The notes beneath the pieces were generated by a model. That model did no database searches and was not told where the DNA came from. It saw only the letters and a program-made list of their open reading frames with translations. Both the position numbers and the translations under genes were made by a program. A DNA stretch of 12,176 nucleotides, taken from Pseudolabrys sp. GTDB taxonomy: Bacteria; Pseudomonadota; Alphaproteobacteria; Rhizobiales; Xanthobacteraceae. Within the stretch, counting starts at the first letter, position 1. Each line of letters begins with the position of its first letter. This document shows positions 1-7,700 of this stretch, piece by piece. The stretch covers positions 1 to 12,176 of the forward strand of contig JAQSCR010000469.1 of assembly GCA_029945495.1 (NCBI GenBank), in the 5' to 3' direction.

Positions 1-284
1 TCGGTCGACCAAACGATCGCAAACAAAAGGACGATGGCGAACAATCCGTATTGCGCATCGGCCCGCAGCAACACCGGCGCGGCAAACATTGCCGCCGCGT
101 AGAAAACGCCGGCCGCGACCCAGACCGCTCCTTTGACCAGCCGCGTCCATTCCCACAACACCGCGCCGGCGGCGACGGCCCAGAACAGCACGAACGGCCA
201 GCCGCCGAAATACGCCGCGGCCACCGCCAGCGGCGCCAGCACTGCCGCCGAGACAATGCGGAGTGCCAGATTGCTTAGGGGCAT
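1..284 (-). CDS. cdsA: Phosphatidate cytidylyltransferase (CDP-diacylglycerol synthase), N-terminal part
   Basis: The frame starts at ATG 284 and runs off the left edge after 94 complete codons, so only the N-terminal third is visible. It is very hydrophobic, with spans near residues 8-28, 30-45, 52-72 and 79-93, and carries the WEW motif after the second span (44-46) and the LLFAIVWST segment that in CdsA leads into the conserved cytoplasmic region. The catalytic signature near the C terminus lies outside the window. CdsA makes CDP-diacylglycerol from CTP and phosphatidic acid in the inner membrane, the precursor of all phospholipids. The start is 11 nt after the uppS stop, as in the usual operon. 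An in-frame GTG two codons upstream (290) is an alternative start, and neither has a strong Shine-Dalgarno. Identification rests on the hydrophobic pattern, these motifs and the position after uppS. Confidence 0.92.
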   Translation of the reverse strand, partial: MPLSNLALRIVSAAVLAPLAVAAAYFGGWPFVLFWAVAAGAVLWEWTRLVKGAVWVAAGVFYAAAMFAAPVLLRADAQYGLFAIVLLFAIVWST

Positions 285-295
285 AGCCACGGGGC

Positions 296-1090
296 TCAGG
301 AACCGGTCTTGACCGGGGTCGTGGGAGCGGTCTTGGCGGCAAGGCCGCAAAACCGCCGCTCACGCTGCTGATATTCACGGATTGCGCCTTCAAATACCGC
401 GCGATCGAAGTCCGGCCAGTTGACCGGCACGAACACCAGTTCGCTGTAGGCCGATTGCCACAACAGAAAATTGGACAGCCGCTGCTCGCCGCTGGTGCGG
501 ATGATCAGATCGGGATCGGGCAGATCGGCGGTGTCGAGATAACCACCGACGCTGTCGATGGTGACGTCTGCCGGCTTGAGGCGGCCTTGCGCCACGTCCT
601 CGGCAATCCGGCGCGCGGCGCGCGCGATTTCCTGACGCGCGCCGTAATTGAACGCGACCACCAAAGTCAGTCCGGTATTGTCCTTGGTCAACTCCTCCGC
701 CTCGACCAGCAAACGGCCGATATCGGCGGCGAGCCCTGCCCGCTCGCCAATGATGCGCACACGCACGCCGCTGCGATGCAGCTCGGCCAAATCATTGCGG
801 ATGAAACGGCGCAGCAGCCCCATCAGTTCGCCGACTTCCGCGGCCGGCCGCGACCAGTTCTCCGAACTGAAGGAAAAAATCGTGATGATCTTGATGCCGA
901 TCTCGCCGGCGGCGCGGATCGTGCGGCGCAAGACTTCGACGCCGCGGCGGTGTCCTTCCACGCGCGGCAGACCGTGCGCCGCCGCCCAGCGGCCGTTGCC
1001 GTCCATGATGATGGCGACATGGCGCGGCACCGCGGACGTCGGCGTATCGTCGGCGGTCTCAGTGCTCTGCGGGACCTCGGCCTCGGACAT
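296..1090 (-). CDS. uppS: Isoprenyl (undecaprenyl) diphosphate synthase
   Basis: This 264-residue protein adds isopentenyl diphosphates in cis to farnesyl diphosphate, giving the C55 lipid carrier for peptidoglycan and polysaccharides. Family motifs are all present: HVAIIMDGNGRWA with the metal-binding Asp30, GHRRG (46-50), FSFSSENWSRP (72-82), FNYGARQE (147-154), IIRTSGEQRLSNF (196-208) with Arg198, Arg204 and Ser206, and Glu217 in YSELVF. The length is normal for the family. The first 20 residues are an acidic, Thr-rich tail and about 25 polar residues trail the conserved core. The start lies 11 nt after the frr stop, and its Shine-Dalgarno GAGG overlaps that stop, which suggests translational coupling. 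It sits between frr and cdsA, as in most proteobacteria. Confidence 0.97.
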   Translation of the reverse strand: MSEAEVPQSTETADDTPTSAVPRHVAIIMDGNGRWAAAHGLPRVEGHRRGVEVLRRTIRAAGEIGIKIITIFSFSSENWSRPAAEVGELMGLLRRFIRNDLAELHRSGVRVRIIGERAGLAADIGRLLVEAEELTKDNTGLTLVVAFNYGARQEIARAARRIAEDVAQGRLKPADVTIDSVGGYLDTADLPDPDLIIRTSGEQRLSNFLLWQSAYSELVFVPVNWPDFDRAVFEGAIREYQQRERRFCGLAAKTAPTTPVKTGS

Positions 1091-1099
1091 AATTTGCGA

Positions 1100-1103
1100 C
1101 CTC
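1100..1103 (-). promoter_or_regulatory. uppS Shine-Dalgarno overlapping the frr stop codon
   Basis: On the minus strand GAGG lies 9 nt before the uppS ATG, and its first two bases are the last two of the frr TGA. A ribosome ending frr therefore stands on the uppS binding site. This supports ATG 1090 as the start and suggests coupled translation of the two genes. Confidence 0.75.
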
Positions 1104-1659
1104 AGACGGTGAGGATCTCCTTTTCCTTGCCCGCGAGCAGCTGATCGATTTCGGCAATGCCGGCGTCGGTGGCCTTCTGGACGTCGGCGGTGAAACGCTC
1201 GATCTCGTCCTTGCCGTGTTCCTTCTCGAGCTTTTTGAGGGTGTCGAGCGCATCGCGCCGCACATGACGCACCGCGACGCGCGCGTTCTCGGCGTATTTA
1301 TGCGCCAGCTTGACCAGTTCCTTGCGGCGCTCCTGATTGAGTTCCGGAATGCGCAGACGAATGGTCTGGCCATCGGTCGCCGGCGACAGGCCGAGATTGG
1401 AATCGACGATGCCCTTTTCGACCGCCTTGACCAGCGACTTGTCCCAGACATTGACCGCGATCATGCGCGGCTCGGGAATAGTGACGCTCGCCACCTGCGT
1501 AATCGTCATCATTGCGCCGTAGGCGTCGACCATCACCGGATCGAGCAGATGGGCGGAGGCGCGGCCGGTCCGCAAGCCCGACAGTTCGGTCTTGAGCGCG
1601 GCACTGGCGCCATGCATGCGGCGCTTTATTTCATTGATGTCGTGCGTTGCGTTTGCCAT
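1102..1659 (-). CDS. frr: Ribosome recycling factor (RRF)
   Basis: This 185-residue protein has the standard RRF length and aligns throughout. It has the N-terminal helix with the LSGLRTGRAS segment (26-35), the middle domain with ASVTIPEPRMIAVNVWDKS (57-75), the IRLRIPELNQERRKELVK region (100-117) and the long C-terminal charged helix ending in LLAGKEKEILTV. With EF-G it splits the post-termination ribosome so that subunits can be reused. The ATG at 1659 is preceded by a good Shine-Dalgarno (GGGGGA, 6 nt spacing). It lies 101 nt after pyrH, and that gap holds a long hairpin. The stop is embedded in the uppS ribosome binding site. The identification is secure. Confidence 0.98.
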   Translation of the reverse strand: MANATHDINEIKRRMHGASAALKTELSGLRTGRASAHLLDPVMVDAYGAMMTITQVASVTIPEPRMIAVNVWDKSLVKAVEKGIVDSNLGLSPATDGQTIRLRIPELNQERRKELVKLAHKYAENARVAVRHVRRDALDTLKKLEKEHGKDEIERFTADVQKATDAGIAEIDQLLAGKEKEILTV

Positions 1660-1681
1660 GACGTTTCCCCCAACAATAGAC

Positions 1682-1736
1682 GGCTGACTTTAGCCTTAGG
1701 CGCGAATCCCGGTTCGGGCGTTCGCGGACGTCAGCC
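1682..1736 (-). other. Nested hairpin in the pyrH-frr intergenic region
   Basis: Three nested perfect stems can form in the transcript: GGCTGAC with GTCAGCC (1730-1736 with 1682-1688), CGCGAA with TTCGCG (1721-1726 with 1701-1706), and CCCG with CGGG (1715-1718 with 1708-1711). They form one long imperfect hairpin filling about half of the 101-nt gap. No uridine tract follows, so it does not look like an intrinsic terminator. It could be an RNA processing or stabilising element that separates pyrH and frr expression. That role is inference; the pairing is visible in the sequence. Confidence 0.55.
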
Positions 1737-1760
1737 AGATAGTAGTTCCGCGCGGACAGA

Positions 1761-2474
1761 TTAACCGACGATCGTCGTGCGTCCCTTGCCGCGCAGCACC
1801 GTCTCGATCGCGCGGTCGTCGGCGATCGAGAAGACGATGATAGGCGTCCGGTTCTCCCGGGCAAGCGCGAAGGCGGCGCCGTCCATTACCCGCAGATCCT
1901 TTTCGATCGCCTCCTGATGGCTGATGCGCTCGTAACGCTTGGCGTTCGGGTCCTTCTTGGGGTCGGCCGTATAGACCCCGTCGACATTGGTGGCTTTGAG
2001 CACCGCCTGGCAGTCGAGCTCGGCGGCGCGCAGGACGGCGGTGGTGTCGGTGGTGAAGAATGGATTGCCGGTTCCGGCGGCCAGCAGGACGACCCGGCCT
2101 TTGGCCAGGTTCTTCATGGCGCGCTTGCGGTTATAGGTTTCGCAGACCGCGGTCATGGCGAGCGCCGAAAGCGTGCGGGCTTCGCACCCTTGCCGCTCGA
2201 TCGCCGCTTCCAGCACCAGGCAGTTCATCACCGTCGCCAACATGCCCATGGTGTCGCCGACCGGGCGCGGCACGCCGCGGTTCGACACTTCGACGCCGCG
2301 GAAGATGTTGCCGCCGCCAACGACGACGCCGAGTTCGACGCCGAGCCTGGCGGTCGCCGCCAGATCGGCGGCAATGCGCTCGACGGTCGCCTGATCGATG
2401 CCGAAGGGCTTGGCGCCGTTGAGTGCCTCGCCCGACAGCTTGACGATGACGCGCTTGTAAATCGGATCAGTCAT
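1761..2474 (-). CDS. pyrH: UMP kinase
   Basis: This 237-residue amino-acid-kinase-fold enzyme phosphorylates UMP to UDP with ATP and feeds RNA, DNA and nucleotide-sugar synthesis. Visible signatures are VKLSGEAL near the N terminus (phosphate binding), VVVGGGNIFRG (50-60), the GDTMGMLATVMN helix (73-84), LLAAGTGNPFFTTDTTA for nucleotide binding, KATNVDGVYTADPKKDP for ATP/uridine-ring contacts, and the C-terminal FALARENRTPIIVFSI strand. Length and motif order match bacterial PyrH, which is hexameric and regulated by GTP and UTP. ATG 2474 is preceded by GAGGG with 10 nt spacing. It sits between tsf and frr in the standard order and is separated from tsf by a strong GC hairpin. Confidence 0.98.
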   Translation of the reverse strand: MTDPIYKRVIVKLSGEALNGAKPFGIDQATVERIAADLAATARLGVELGVVVGGGNIFRGVEVSNRGVPRPVGDTMGMLATVMNCLVLEAAIERQGCEARTLSALAMTAVCETYNRKRAMKNLAKGRVVLLAAGTGNPFFTTDTTAVLRAAELDCQAVLKATNVDGVYTADPKKDPNAKRYERISHQEAIEKDLRVMDGAAFALARENRTPIIVFSIADDRAIETVLRGKGRTTIVG

Positions 2475-2520
2475 GAAGTGGCGACCCTCAAATCATCGGC
2501 ACATCGTCGCGAACGCGAAA

Positions 2521-2542
2521 CCGGCGCCCCAAGGGGCGCCGG
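2521..2542 (-). terminator. Perfect GC hairpin after tsf (attenuator or weak terminator)
   Basis: Ten-base arms CCGGCGCCCC and GGGGCGCCGG are separated by only two bases, so the practical loop is four bases. The hairpin starts 8 nt after the tsf stop. On the transcribed strand it is followed only by a short TTT and then GC-rich sequence. A partial terminator or a 3' stabiliser of the rpsB-tsf message fits better than a full terminator, since pyrH has no obvious promoter of its own. Confidence 0.6.
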
Positions 2543-2550
2543 CGCTAAAT

Positions 2551-3480
2551 TCAGCTCTGGCCGGCCGCCGCAGCGACTTCCGCGGCGAAATCGGCTTCCT
2601 GTTTCTCGATACCTTCGCCGAGACCGTAGCGCACGAAACCCACGATCTTGATCGGGCCACCGACTTTGCCTTCGGCTTCCTTGACCGCCTGCGCCACCGA
2701 CTTCTTGCCGCTGTCGTCGAAGATGAACGGCTGCTCGAGGAAGGTCTGTTCCTTGTAGAAGGTCTTGAGACCGTTCTCGACGATCTTCTCTATCATCGCC
2801 TCGGGCTTGCCCTGCTGGCGGAACTTGTCGGCCAGCACATCCTTTTCGCGCTTGACGATTTCAGGCGAAACGCCGGACGCGTCGAGCGCCAGCGGATTGG
2901 ACGACGCCACATGCATGGCCAATTGGCGGCCGAGCGCGGTCAGCTCATCGACATTACCGGTCGATTCGAGCCCAACCAGCACGCCGATCTTGCCAAGACC
3001 TTCGCTCACCGCATTGTGGATATAGCTGCCGATCACGCCCTTGGAGACTTCGACCACGGCGGCACGGCGCAGCGACATGTTCTCACCGATCTTGGCGATG
3101 GTGTCGTTGATCGCTTCGCCGACGGTGATGCTGCCAACCTTGGCGCCCTTGATCGCTTCGACGTCGGTGCCGACGTCGAAAGCGACATTGGCGGCCATCT
3201 TGACGAGGCCCTGGAACAGATCGTTGCGGGCAACGAAGTCGGTTTCCGAATTCAGTTCGACCACGACGGCCTTGGGGCCGCGCACGGTGATGCCGATCAG
3301 GCCTTCGGCGGCAACGCGGCCGGATTTCTTGGCGGCCTTCGACAGGCCCTTCTTGCGCAGCCAGTCCTGGGCGGCATCCATTTCGCCGCCGGTCTCGCTC
3401 AGCGCGGCCTTGCAATCCATCATGCCTGCGCCGGTCGACTCGCGCAGTTCCTTGACCATTTGTGCGGTGATCTGTGCCAT
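2551..3480 (-). CDS. tsf: Translation elongation factor Ts (EF-Ts)
   Basis: This 309-residue protein is the guanine nucleotide exchange factor that releases GDP from EF-Tu. The N-terminal UBA-like domain runs over about residues 1-45, with VKELRESTGAGMMDCKAAL (9-27). The catalytic TDFVARN motif (80-86) contains the Asp-Phe pair that enters EF-Tu. The core and dimerisation regions follow, including AMHVASSNPLAL, and the C-terminal YKEQTFLEQPF and IKIVGFVRYGLGEGIEK segments complete the family pattern. Length is usual for alphaproteobacteria. The start at 3480 is supported by the conserved MAQITAQMVKELRE opening and by AAGGA nine nt upstream. It lies 106 nt after rpsB, and that gap contains a strong hairpin just after the rpsB stop. 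Confidence 0.98.
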   Translation of the reverse strand: MAQITAQMVKELRESTGAGMMDCKAALSETGGEMDAAQDWLRKKGLSKAAKKSGRVAAEGLIGITVRGPKAVVVELNSETDFVARNDLFQGLVKMAANVAFDVGTDVEAIKGAKVGSITVGEAINDTIAKIGENMSLRRAAVVEVSKGVIGSYIHNAVSEGLGKIGVLVGLESTGNVDELTALGRQLAMHVASSNPLALDASGVSPEIVKREKDVLADKFRQQGKPEAMIEKIVENGLKTFYKEQTFLEQPFIFDDSGKKSVAQAVKEAEGKVGGPIKIVGFVRYGLGEGIEKQEADFAAEVAAAAGQS

Positions 3481-3551
3481 CTCGATAATTCCTTGAAACC
3501 GTCGCGACCGGCCGGGCCGCCGACGTCATTCAATCCAGATTTAAAGCGACC

Positions 3552-3577
3552 GGCGCCCGCGTTAAGCCGCGGGCGCC
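3552..3577 (-). terminator. Hairpin between rpsB and tsf (attenuator-like)
   Basis: Ten-base perfect arms, GGCGCCCGCG and CGCGGGCGCC in plus-strand reading, enclose a six-base loop. The element begins 9 nt after the rpsB stop. On the transcribed strand a CTTTAAA stretch follows a few bases later, a weak U-run. It could lower tsf relative to rpsB or protect the rpsB message end. That function is inference. Confidence 0.6.
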
Positions 3578-3586
3578 AGCCTTTTA

Positions 3587-4588
3587 TTATTCGGCTTCCG
3601 CCGTCATCTGCTTGGCCTTGGCGACCCAGCCATCGACACGGCCCGGCAGGCCGACCTCTTCGCCGACGTTATGCGCGGCGGTGGGCGAGAGTTCGGCGAT
3701 CTGGGTGTAGTGGAAGATGCCGAGATCGTTGAGCTGCTTCTCGATCGCCGGCGAAATGCCGGTCAGCTTCTTGAGGTCGTCGGCAACGCCGCGCGGACCG
3801 GCAAGCTGCTCGAAGCCAAGGTCGGCCGGCGCGGTCGGGATGGTTTCGATCATGACCGGCTTCTCGGCAGCGCCGAGATCGACGCCACGCTCGCCCTGCG
3901 AGCGCGAAATGCCGTCAAGCGCGGCGCGCGCGATGAGGTCGCAATACAGCGACACCGCGCGGGCGGCGTCATCGTTGCCCGGGACCGGATAGGTGATGCC
4001 GTTCGGGTCACAGTTGGTGTCGACGATCGCCGCAACCGGGATGTTGAGCCGGCGCGCTTCCTTGATCGCGATGTCTTCCTTGTTGGTGTCGATCACGAAA
4101 ATCAGATCGGGCACGCCGCCCATGTCCTTGATGCCGCCGAGCGAACGGTCGAGTTTGTCGCGTTCGCGCTGCATCGTCAGGCGCTCTTTCTTGGTGTAGC
4201 TGGCCGCGCCGCCGGTGCCGAGCATCTCCTCGAGCTTGCGCAGGCGCGAGATCGAACCGGAGATGGTCTTCCAGTTGGTCAGCGTGCCGCCGAGCCAGCG
4301 CGAATTGACGTAATACTGCGCCGACTGCTTGGCCGCCGCGGCGATGCCGTCGGCCGCCTGGCGCTTGGTGCCGACGAACAGGATGCGGCCGCCTTTGGCG
4401 ACGGTGTCGCTCACCGCCTGCAGCGCCTTATGCAGCATCGGCACGGTCTGGGCGAGATCGACGATGTGGATGTTGTTGCGGGTGCCGAAGATGTATTGAC
4501 CCATCTTCGGGTTCCAGCGGTGGGCCTGATGGCCGAAGTGGACGCCAGCTTCCAATAGCTGACGCATCGTGAAGTCAGGAATAGCCAT
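3587..4588 (-). CDS. rpsB: 30S ribosomal protein S2 (uS2) with C-terminal extension
   Basis: This 333-residue protein binds the 30S head-body junction and is needed to load S1. The S2 core is clear: FTMRQLLEAGVHFGHQ at 6-21, the WNPKM segment, ILFVGTKRQA (69-78), YYVNSRWLGGTLTNW (92-106), DLIFVIDTNKEDIAIKEA (161-178) and IPVAAIVDTNCDPNGITYPVPGND (183-206). The core ends near residue 230, the usual length for the family. About 100 extra residues follow. They end in a module (about 270-328) with LKKLTGISPAIEKQLNDLGI and a later GLPGRVDGW, resembling helix-hairpin-helix-like modules found at the ends of some alphaproteobacterial ribosomal proteins such as bL21. It is first in the operon, behind its own promoter and leader, with GGAG seven nt before the ATG. 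Confidence 0.98.
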   Translation of the reverse strand: MAIPDFTMRQLLEAGVHFGHQAHRWNPKMGQYIFGTRNNIHIVDLAQTVPMLHKALQAVSDTVAKGGRILFVGTKRQAADGIAAAAKQSAQYYVNSRWLGGTLTNWKTISGSISRLRKLEEMLGTGGAASYTKKERLTMQRERDKLDRSLGGIKDMGGVPDLIFVIDTNKEDIAIKEARRLNIPVAAIVDTNCDPNGITYPVPGNDDAARAVSLYCDLIARAALDGISRSQGERGVDLGAAEKPVMIETIPTAPADLGFEQLAGPRGVADDLKKLTGISPAIEKQLNDLGIFHYTQIAELSPTAAHNVGEEVGLPGRVDGWVAKAKQMTAEAE

Positions 4589-4701
4589 TCTAATTCTCCG
4601 GTTGATCCGCCGCGAATGTGTGTGAGCCCCCTAAAGGGACCACCGGAAGGCCTTTTTGACCCATTGTCGGGGCCTAAAGCCAACATCCGCGTGAGTGATG
4701 T
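4589..4701 (-). promoter_or_regulatory. rpsB 5' leader with a stem that can hide the Shine-Dalgarno
   Basis: The region between the predicted transcription start and the rpsB ATG is about 113 nt. Transcript segment TCCGGTGGTCC (4647-4637) can pair with GGATCAACCGGA (4608-4597) through 11 pairs, one of them G-U, with a single bulged A. The second segment contains GGA of the Shine-Dalgarno GGAG (4599-4596). A competing small hairpin, CCC-TTTA-GGG (4638-4629), uses bases of the first arm, so two exclusive folds are possible. S2 is autoregulated through an mRNA leader in gammaproteobacteria, so a similar circuit is a reasonable inference here. The pairing is visible; the regulation is not proven. 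Confidence 0.6.
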
Positions 4702-4707
4702 GCCGGG

Positions 4708-4736
4708 CTTATATAGGTGCAATTGCCCATAAGCAA
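4708..4736 (-). promoter_or_regulatory. Sigma70-type promoter of the rpsB operon
   Basis: On the minus strand a -35 element TTGCTT (4736-4731) and a -10 element TATAAG (4713-4708) are separated by exactly 17 nt. The predicted start is near 4701. The six bases after the -10 are all G or C (CCCGGC), a discriminator typical of promoters under stringent control. It lies in the dnaE-rpsB gap and would drive rpsB-tsf-pyrH-frr-uppS-cdsA. Confidence 0.75.
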
Positions 4737-4761
4737 GGCGGATTGGGCCGGTTTTGACCCC

Positions 4762-7700
4762 TCAAAGCGCCTCGACCTGGACGACGCCCGGCACCGCCTT
4801 GATGGCGCCGGCGATCTGCGGCGAGACCTTGAAGCGCCCCGGCAGCTTGACCTCGACCTCGGCCCCCTGACGCAGCATCAGCACGACGCTGACCTCGCCG
4901 TCGCCGCCGGAACGGGGCGCCGAGGCTTCCAGCCTTTTGGCGAGGCCCTCGAGCGGCGCGTGGTCGCGCAGGAAAATGCGCAGGCCCTTCTGCAGATTGG
5001 CGGCGGCTGCGTCCAACGGCTCGGCCGACTGGATGCGGGCGCGCACGTCGTCGCCCTGTACCTCGGCCGACAGCACCAGCAGCACCGCGGTGCCCGGCTC
5101 CAGCAGATCGCGGTATTCGGCGAGGCCTTCCGAGAAGATCACCGCCTCGTAATGCCCGGTCGGGTCGGACAGGCCGAAGATGCCCATCTTGTTGCCGGTT
5201 TTGGTGCGGCGTTCTTGCCGCGACACCACGGTACCGGCGACTTTGCCGGCGGTCGCGCCGTTTTTCACCGCGCGCGAGAATTCGGCCCAGGACTGCACCC
5301 GCAGTTTCTTCAGCACGGCGGTGTAGTCGTCGAGCGGATGGCCGGACAGGAAGAAGCCGACCGCTTCGTATTCGCGCTTCAGCTTTTCCGCCGGCAGCCA
5401 GGGTTCGATCGCCGGCAGCGCGATTACTTCGCGCTGACCGCCGCCGCCGAACAATTCGCTCTGCCCGACCGCCGCGGTCTCGTGCGTATGTTGCGCCCGG
5501 CCCATGATGACGTCGACCGCACCGAGCACGCGGGCGCGGTTCTGGTCGAATTCATCGAAGGCGCCGGCCTGCGTCAGGCTCTCCAGCACGCGCTTGTTGA
5601 CGGCGCGCGGATTGATGCGGCTGGCGAAATCGGCAAGGTCCGCGAACGGGCCGTTGGCGCGCGCTTCGACGATCGACTCGACCGCCTGCTTGCCGACGCC
5701 CTTGAGCGCGGCGAGCGCATAGATGATCGTATTGCCGTCGACGTCGAAGGCGACGCCGGACCGGTTGATCGACGGCGGATCGACCTTGATGCCGATGCGC
5801 TCTGCTTCGGCGCGGAATTCCGAGAGTTTGTCCGTATTCCCCATATCAAGTGTCATCGACGCCGCCAGGAACTCGACCGGATAGTTGGCCTTCATATAGG
5901 CGGTCTGATAGGCGACCAGCGCGTAAGCGGCAGCATGACTCTTGTTGAAGCCGTAATCGGCGAAGCGCTCGAGCAATTCGAAAATCGCTTCCGCCTGCGC
6001 CTTATCGATGCCGCGCGCGGTGCAACCCGCGACGAAGATGCTCGACTGCTTCTGCATCTCGCTGCGGATCTTCTTGCCCATGGCGCGGCGCAACAGATCG
6101 GCGTCGCCGAGCGAATAGCCGGCGAGAATTTGCGCCGCCTGCATCACCTGTTCCTGATAGACGATGACGCCGAAGGTCTCCTTCAGGATCGGCTCGAGCT
6201 TGGGATGGATGTAGTCGGGCTTTTCCATCTCGTGCTTGCGCGCGCAATAGGTCGGGATATTCGCCATCGGACCCGGGCGGTACAGCGCGACCAACGCGAT
6301 GATGTCCTCGAAGCGGTCGGGCCGCATGTCGAGGAGCGCGCGCCGCATGCCCTGGCTTTCCAGCTGGAACACGCCGACCGCTTCGGCGCGGGCCAGAAGA
6401 TCGTAGGTCTTGGTATCGTCGAGCGGAATGGCGGCCAAATCGATAACGACGCCGCGCCGCGCCAGCAATTCCACCGCGGTTTTCAAAACCGTCAGGGTCT
6501 TGAGGCCGAGGAAGTCGAACTTCACCAGCCCCGCCTGCTCCACCCATTTCATGTTGAACTGGGTCACCGGCATGTCCGACTTTGGATCGCGGTAGAGCGG
6601 CACCAACTCGGACAGTCGGCGATCGCCGATGACGATGCCGGCGGCGTGGGTCGAGGCGTGGCGCGTCAGGCCCTCCAGCTTCCGGGCGATGGCGAAGGCG
6701 CGTTTGACCACGGGATCGCTGTCGGCTTCGGCTTGAAGTTTCGGCTCGTCCTCGATGGCGCGCGCTAAAGTAATCGGCGCCGCCGGATTCTGCGGCACCA
6801 TCTTGCACAGCTTGTCGACCTGGCCGTACGGCATCTGCAGCACGCGGCCGACGTCGCGCAGCACGCCACGCGCCTGCAAGGTGCCGAAGGTGATGATCTG
6901 CGCCACCTGGTCGCGGCCGTAGCGATCCTGCACATAGCGGATCACCTCCTCGCGCCGATCCTGGCAGAAATCGATGTCGAAGTCGGGCATCGATACGCGT
7001 TCCGGATTGAGGAAGCGTTCGAACAGCAGACCGAAGCGCATCGGATCGAGATCGGTGATGGTCAGTGCGTAGGACACCAGCGAGCCGGCGCCCGAGCCGC
7101 GGCCCGGCCCCACCGGAATGCCCTGGTTCTTGGCCCATGTAATGAAGTCGGCGACGATCAGGAAGTAGCCGGGATATTTCATCCCGGCGATGACCTTCAA
7201 TTCAAAATCGAGCCGCTCGCGGTACTGCGCTTCGGTGAAGCCTTCGGCGATGCCGGCGCTGGCGATGCGGCGCGTCAGCCCGGCTTCGGCCTGCGCCCGC
7301 AATTCGCTCGCCTCGTCGACGGCGGCGCGATCGGCGCCGACCGAGAAGCGCGGCAGGATCGGCTGGCGCGTGTGCGGGCGGAATGCGCAGCGCTGCGCGA
7401 TCTCGACGGTCGAGGCGATCGCCTCCGGCAGATCGGCGAACAGCTCGCGCATCTCGGCGCGGGTCTTGTAGCGATGCTCGGGCGTCAGATGGCGGCGGTC
7501 GGTTTCGTGGACGTAGCGGCCTTCGGCAATACAGATCAGTGCGTCGTGCGATTCATAATCGGCGACGGTGGCGAAGAACGGCTCGTTGGTGGCGACCAGC
7601 GGAATGTCGCGGCTATAGGCAAAGTCGATCAAGACCTGCTCGGTCATGCGCTCGTGCGGCGCGCCGTGGCGCTGCAACTCGATATAGAGCCGGTCGCCGA

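Noticed and set aside
2473..3732. Plus-strand open frame of 419 codons
   Set aside because: It mirrors tsf and crosses the hairpins and gaps between tsf and rpsB. It has no ribosome binding site or recognisable domain.
4717..6768. Plus-strand open frame of 683 codons
   Set aside because: It lies antisense inside dnaE, is rich in Arg, Asp, Gly and His as expected for mirror frames in GC-rich DNA, and shows no family motif. dnaE is fully supported on the other strand.
6002..7138. Minus-strand open frame of 378 codons inside dnaE
   Set aside because: It is an out-of-frame shadow of dnaE, whose catalytic motifs lie in the other frame.
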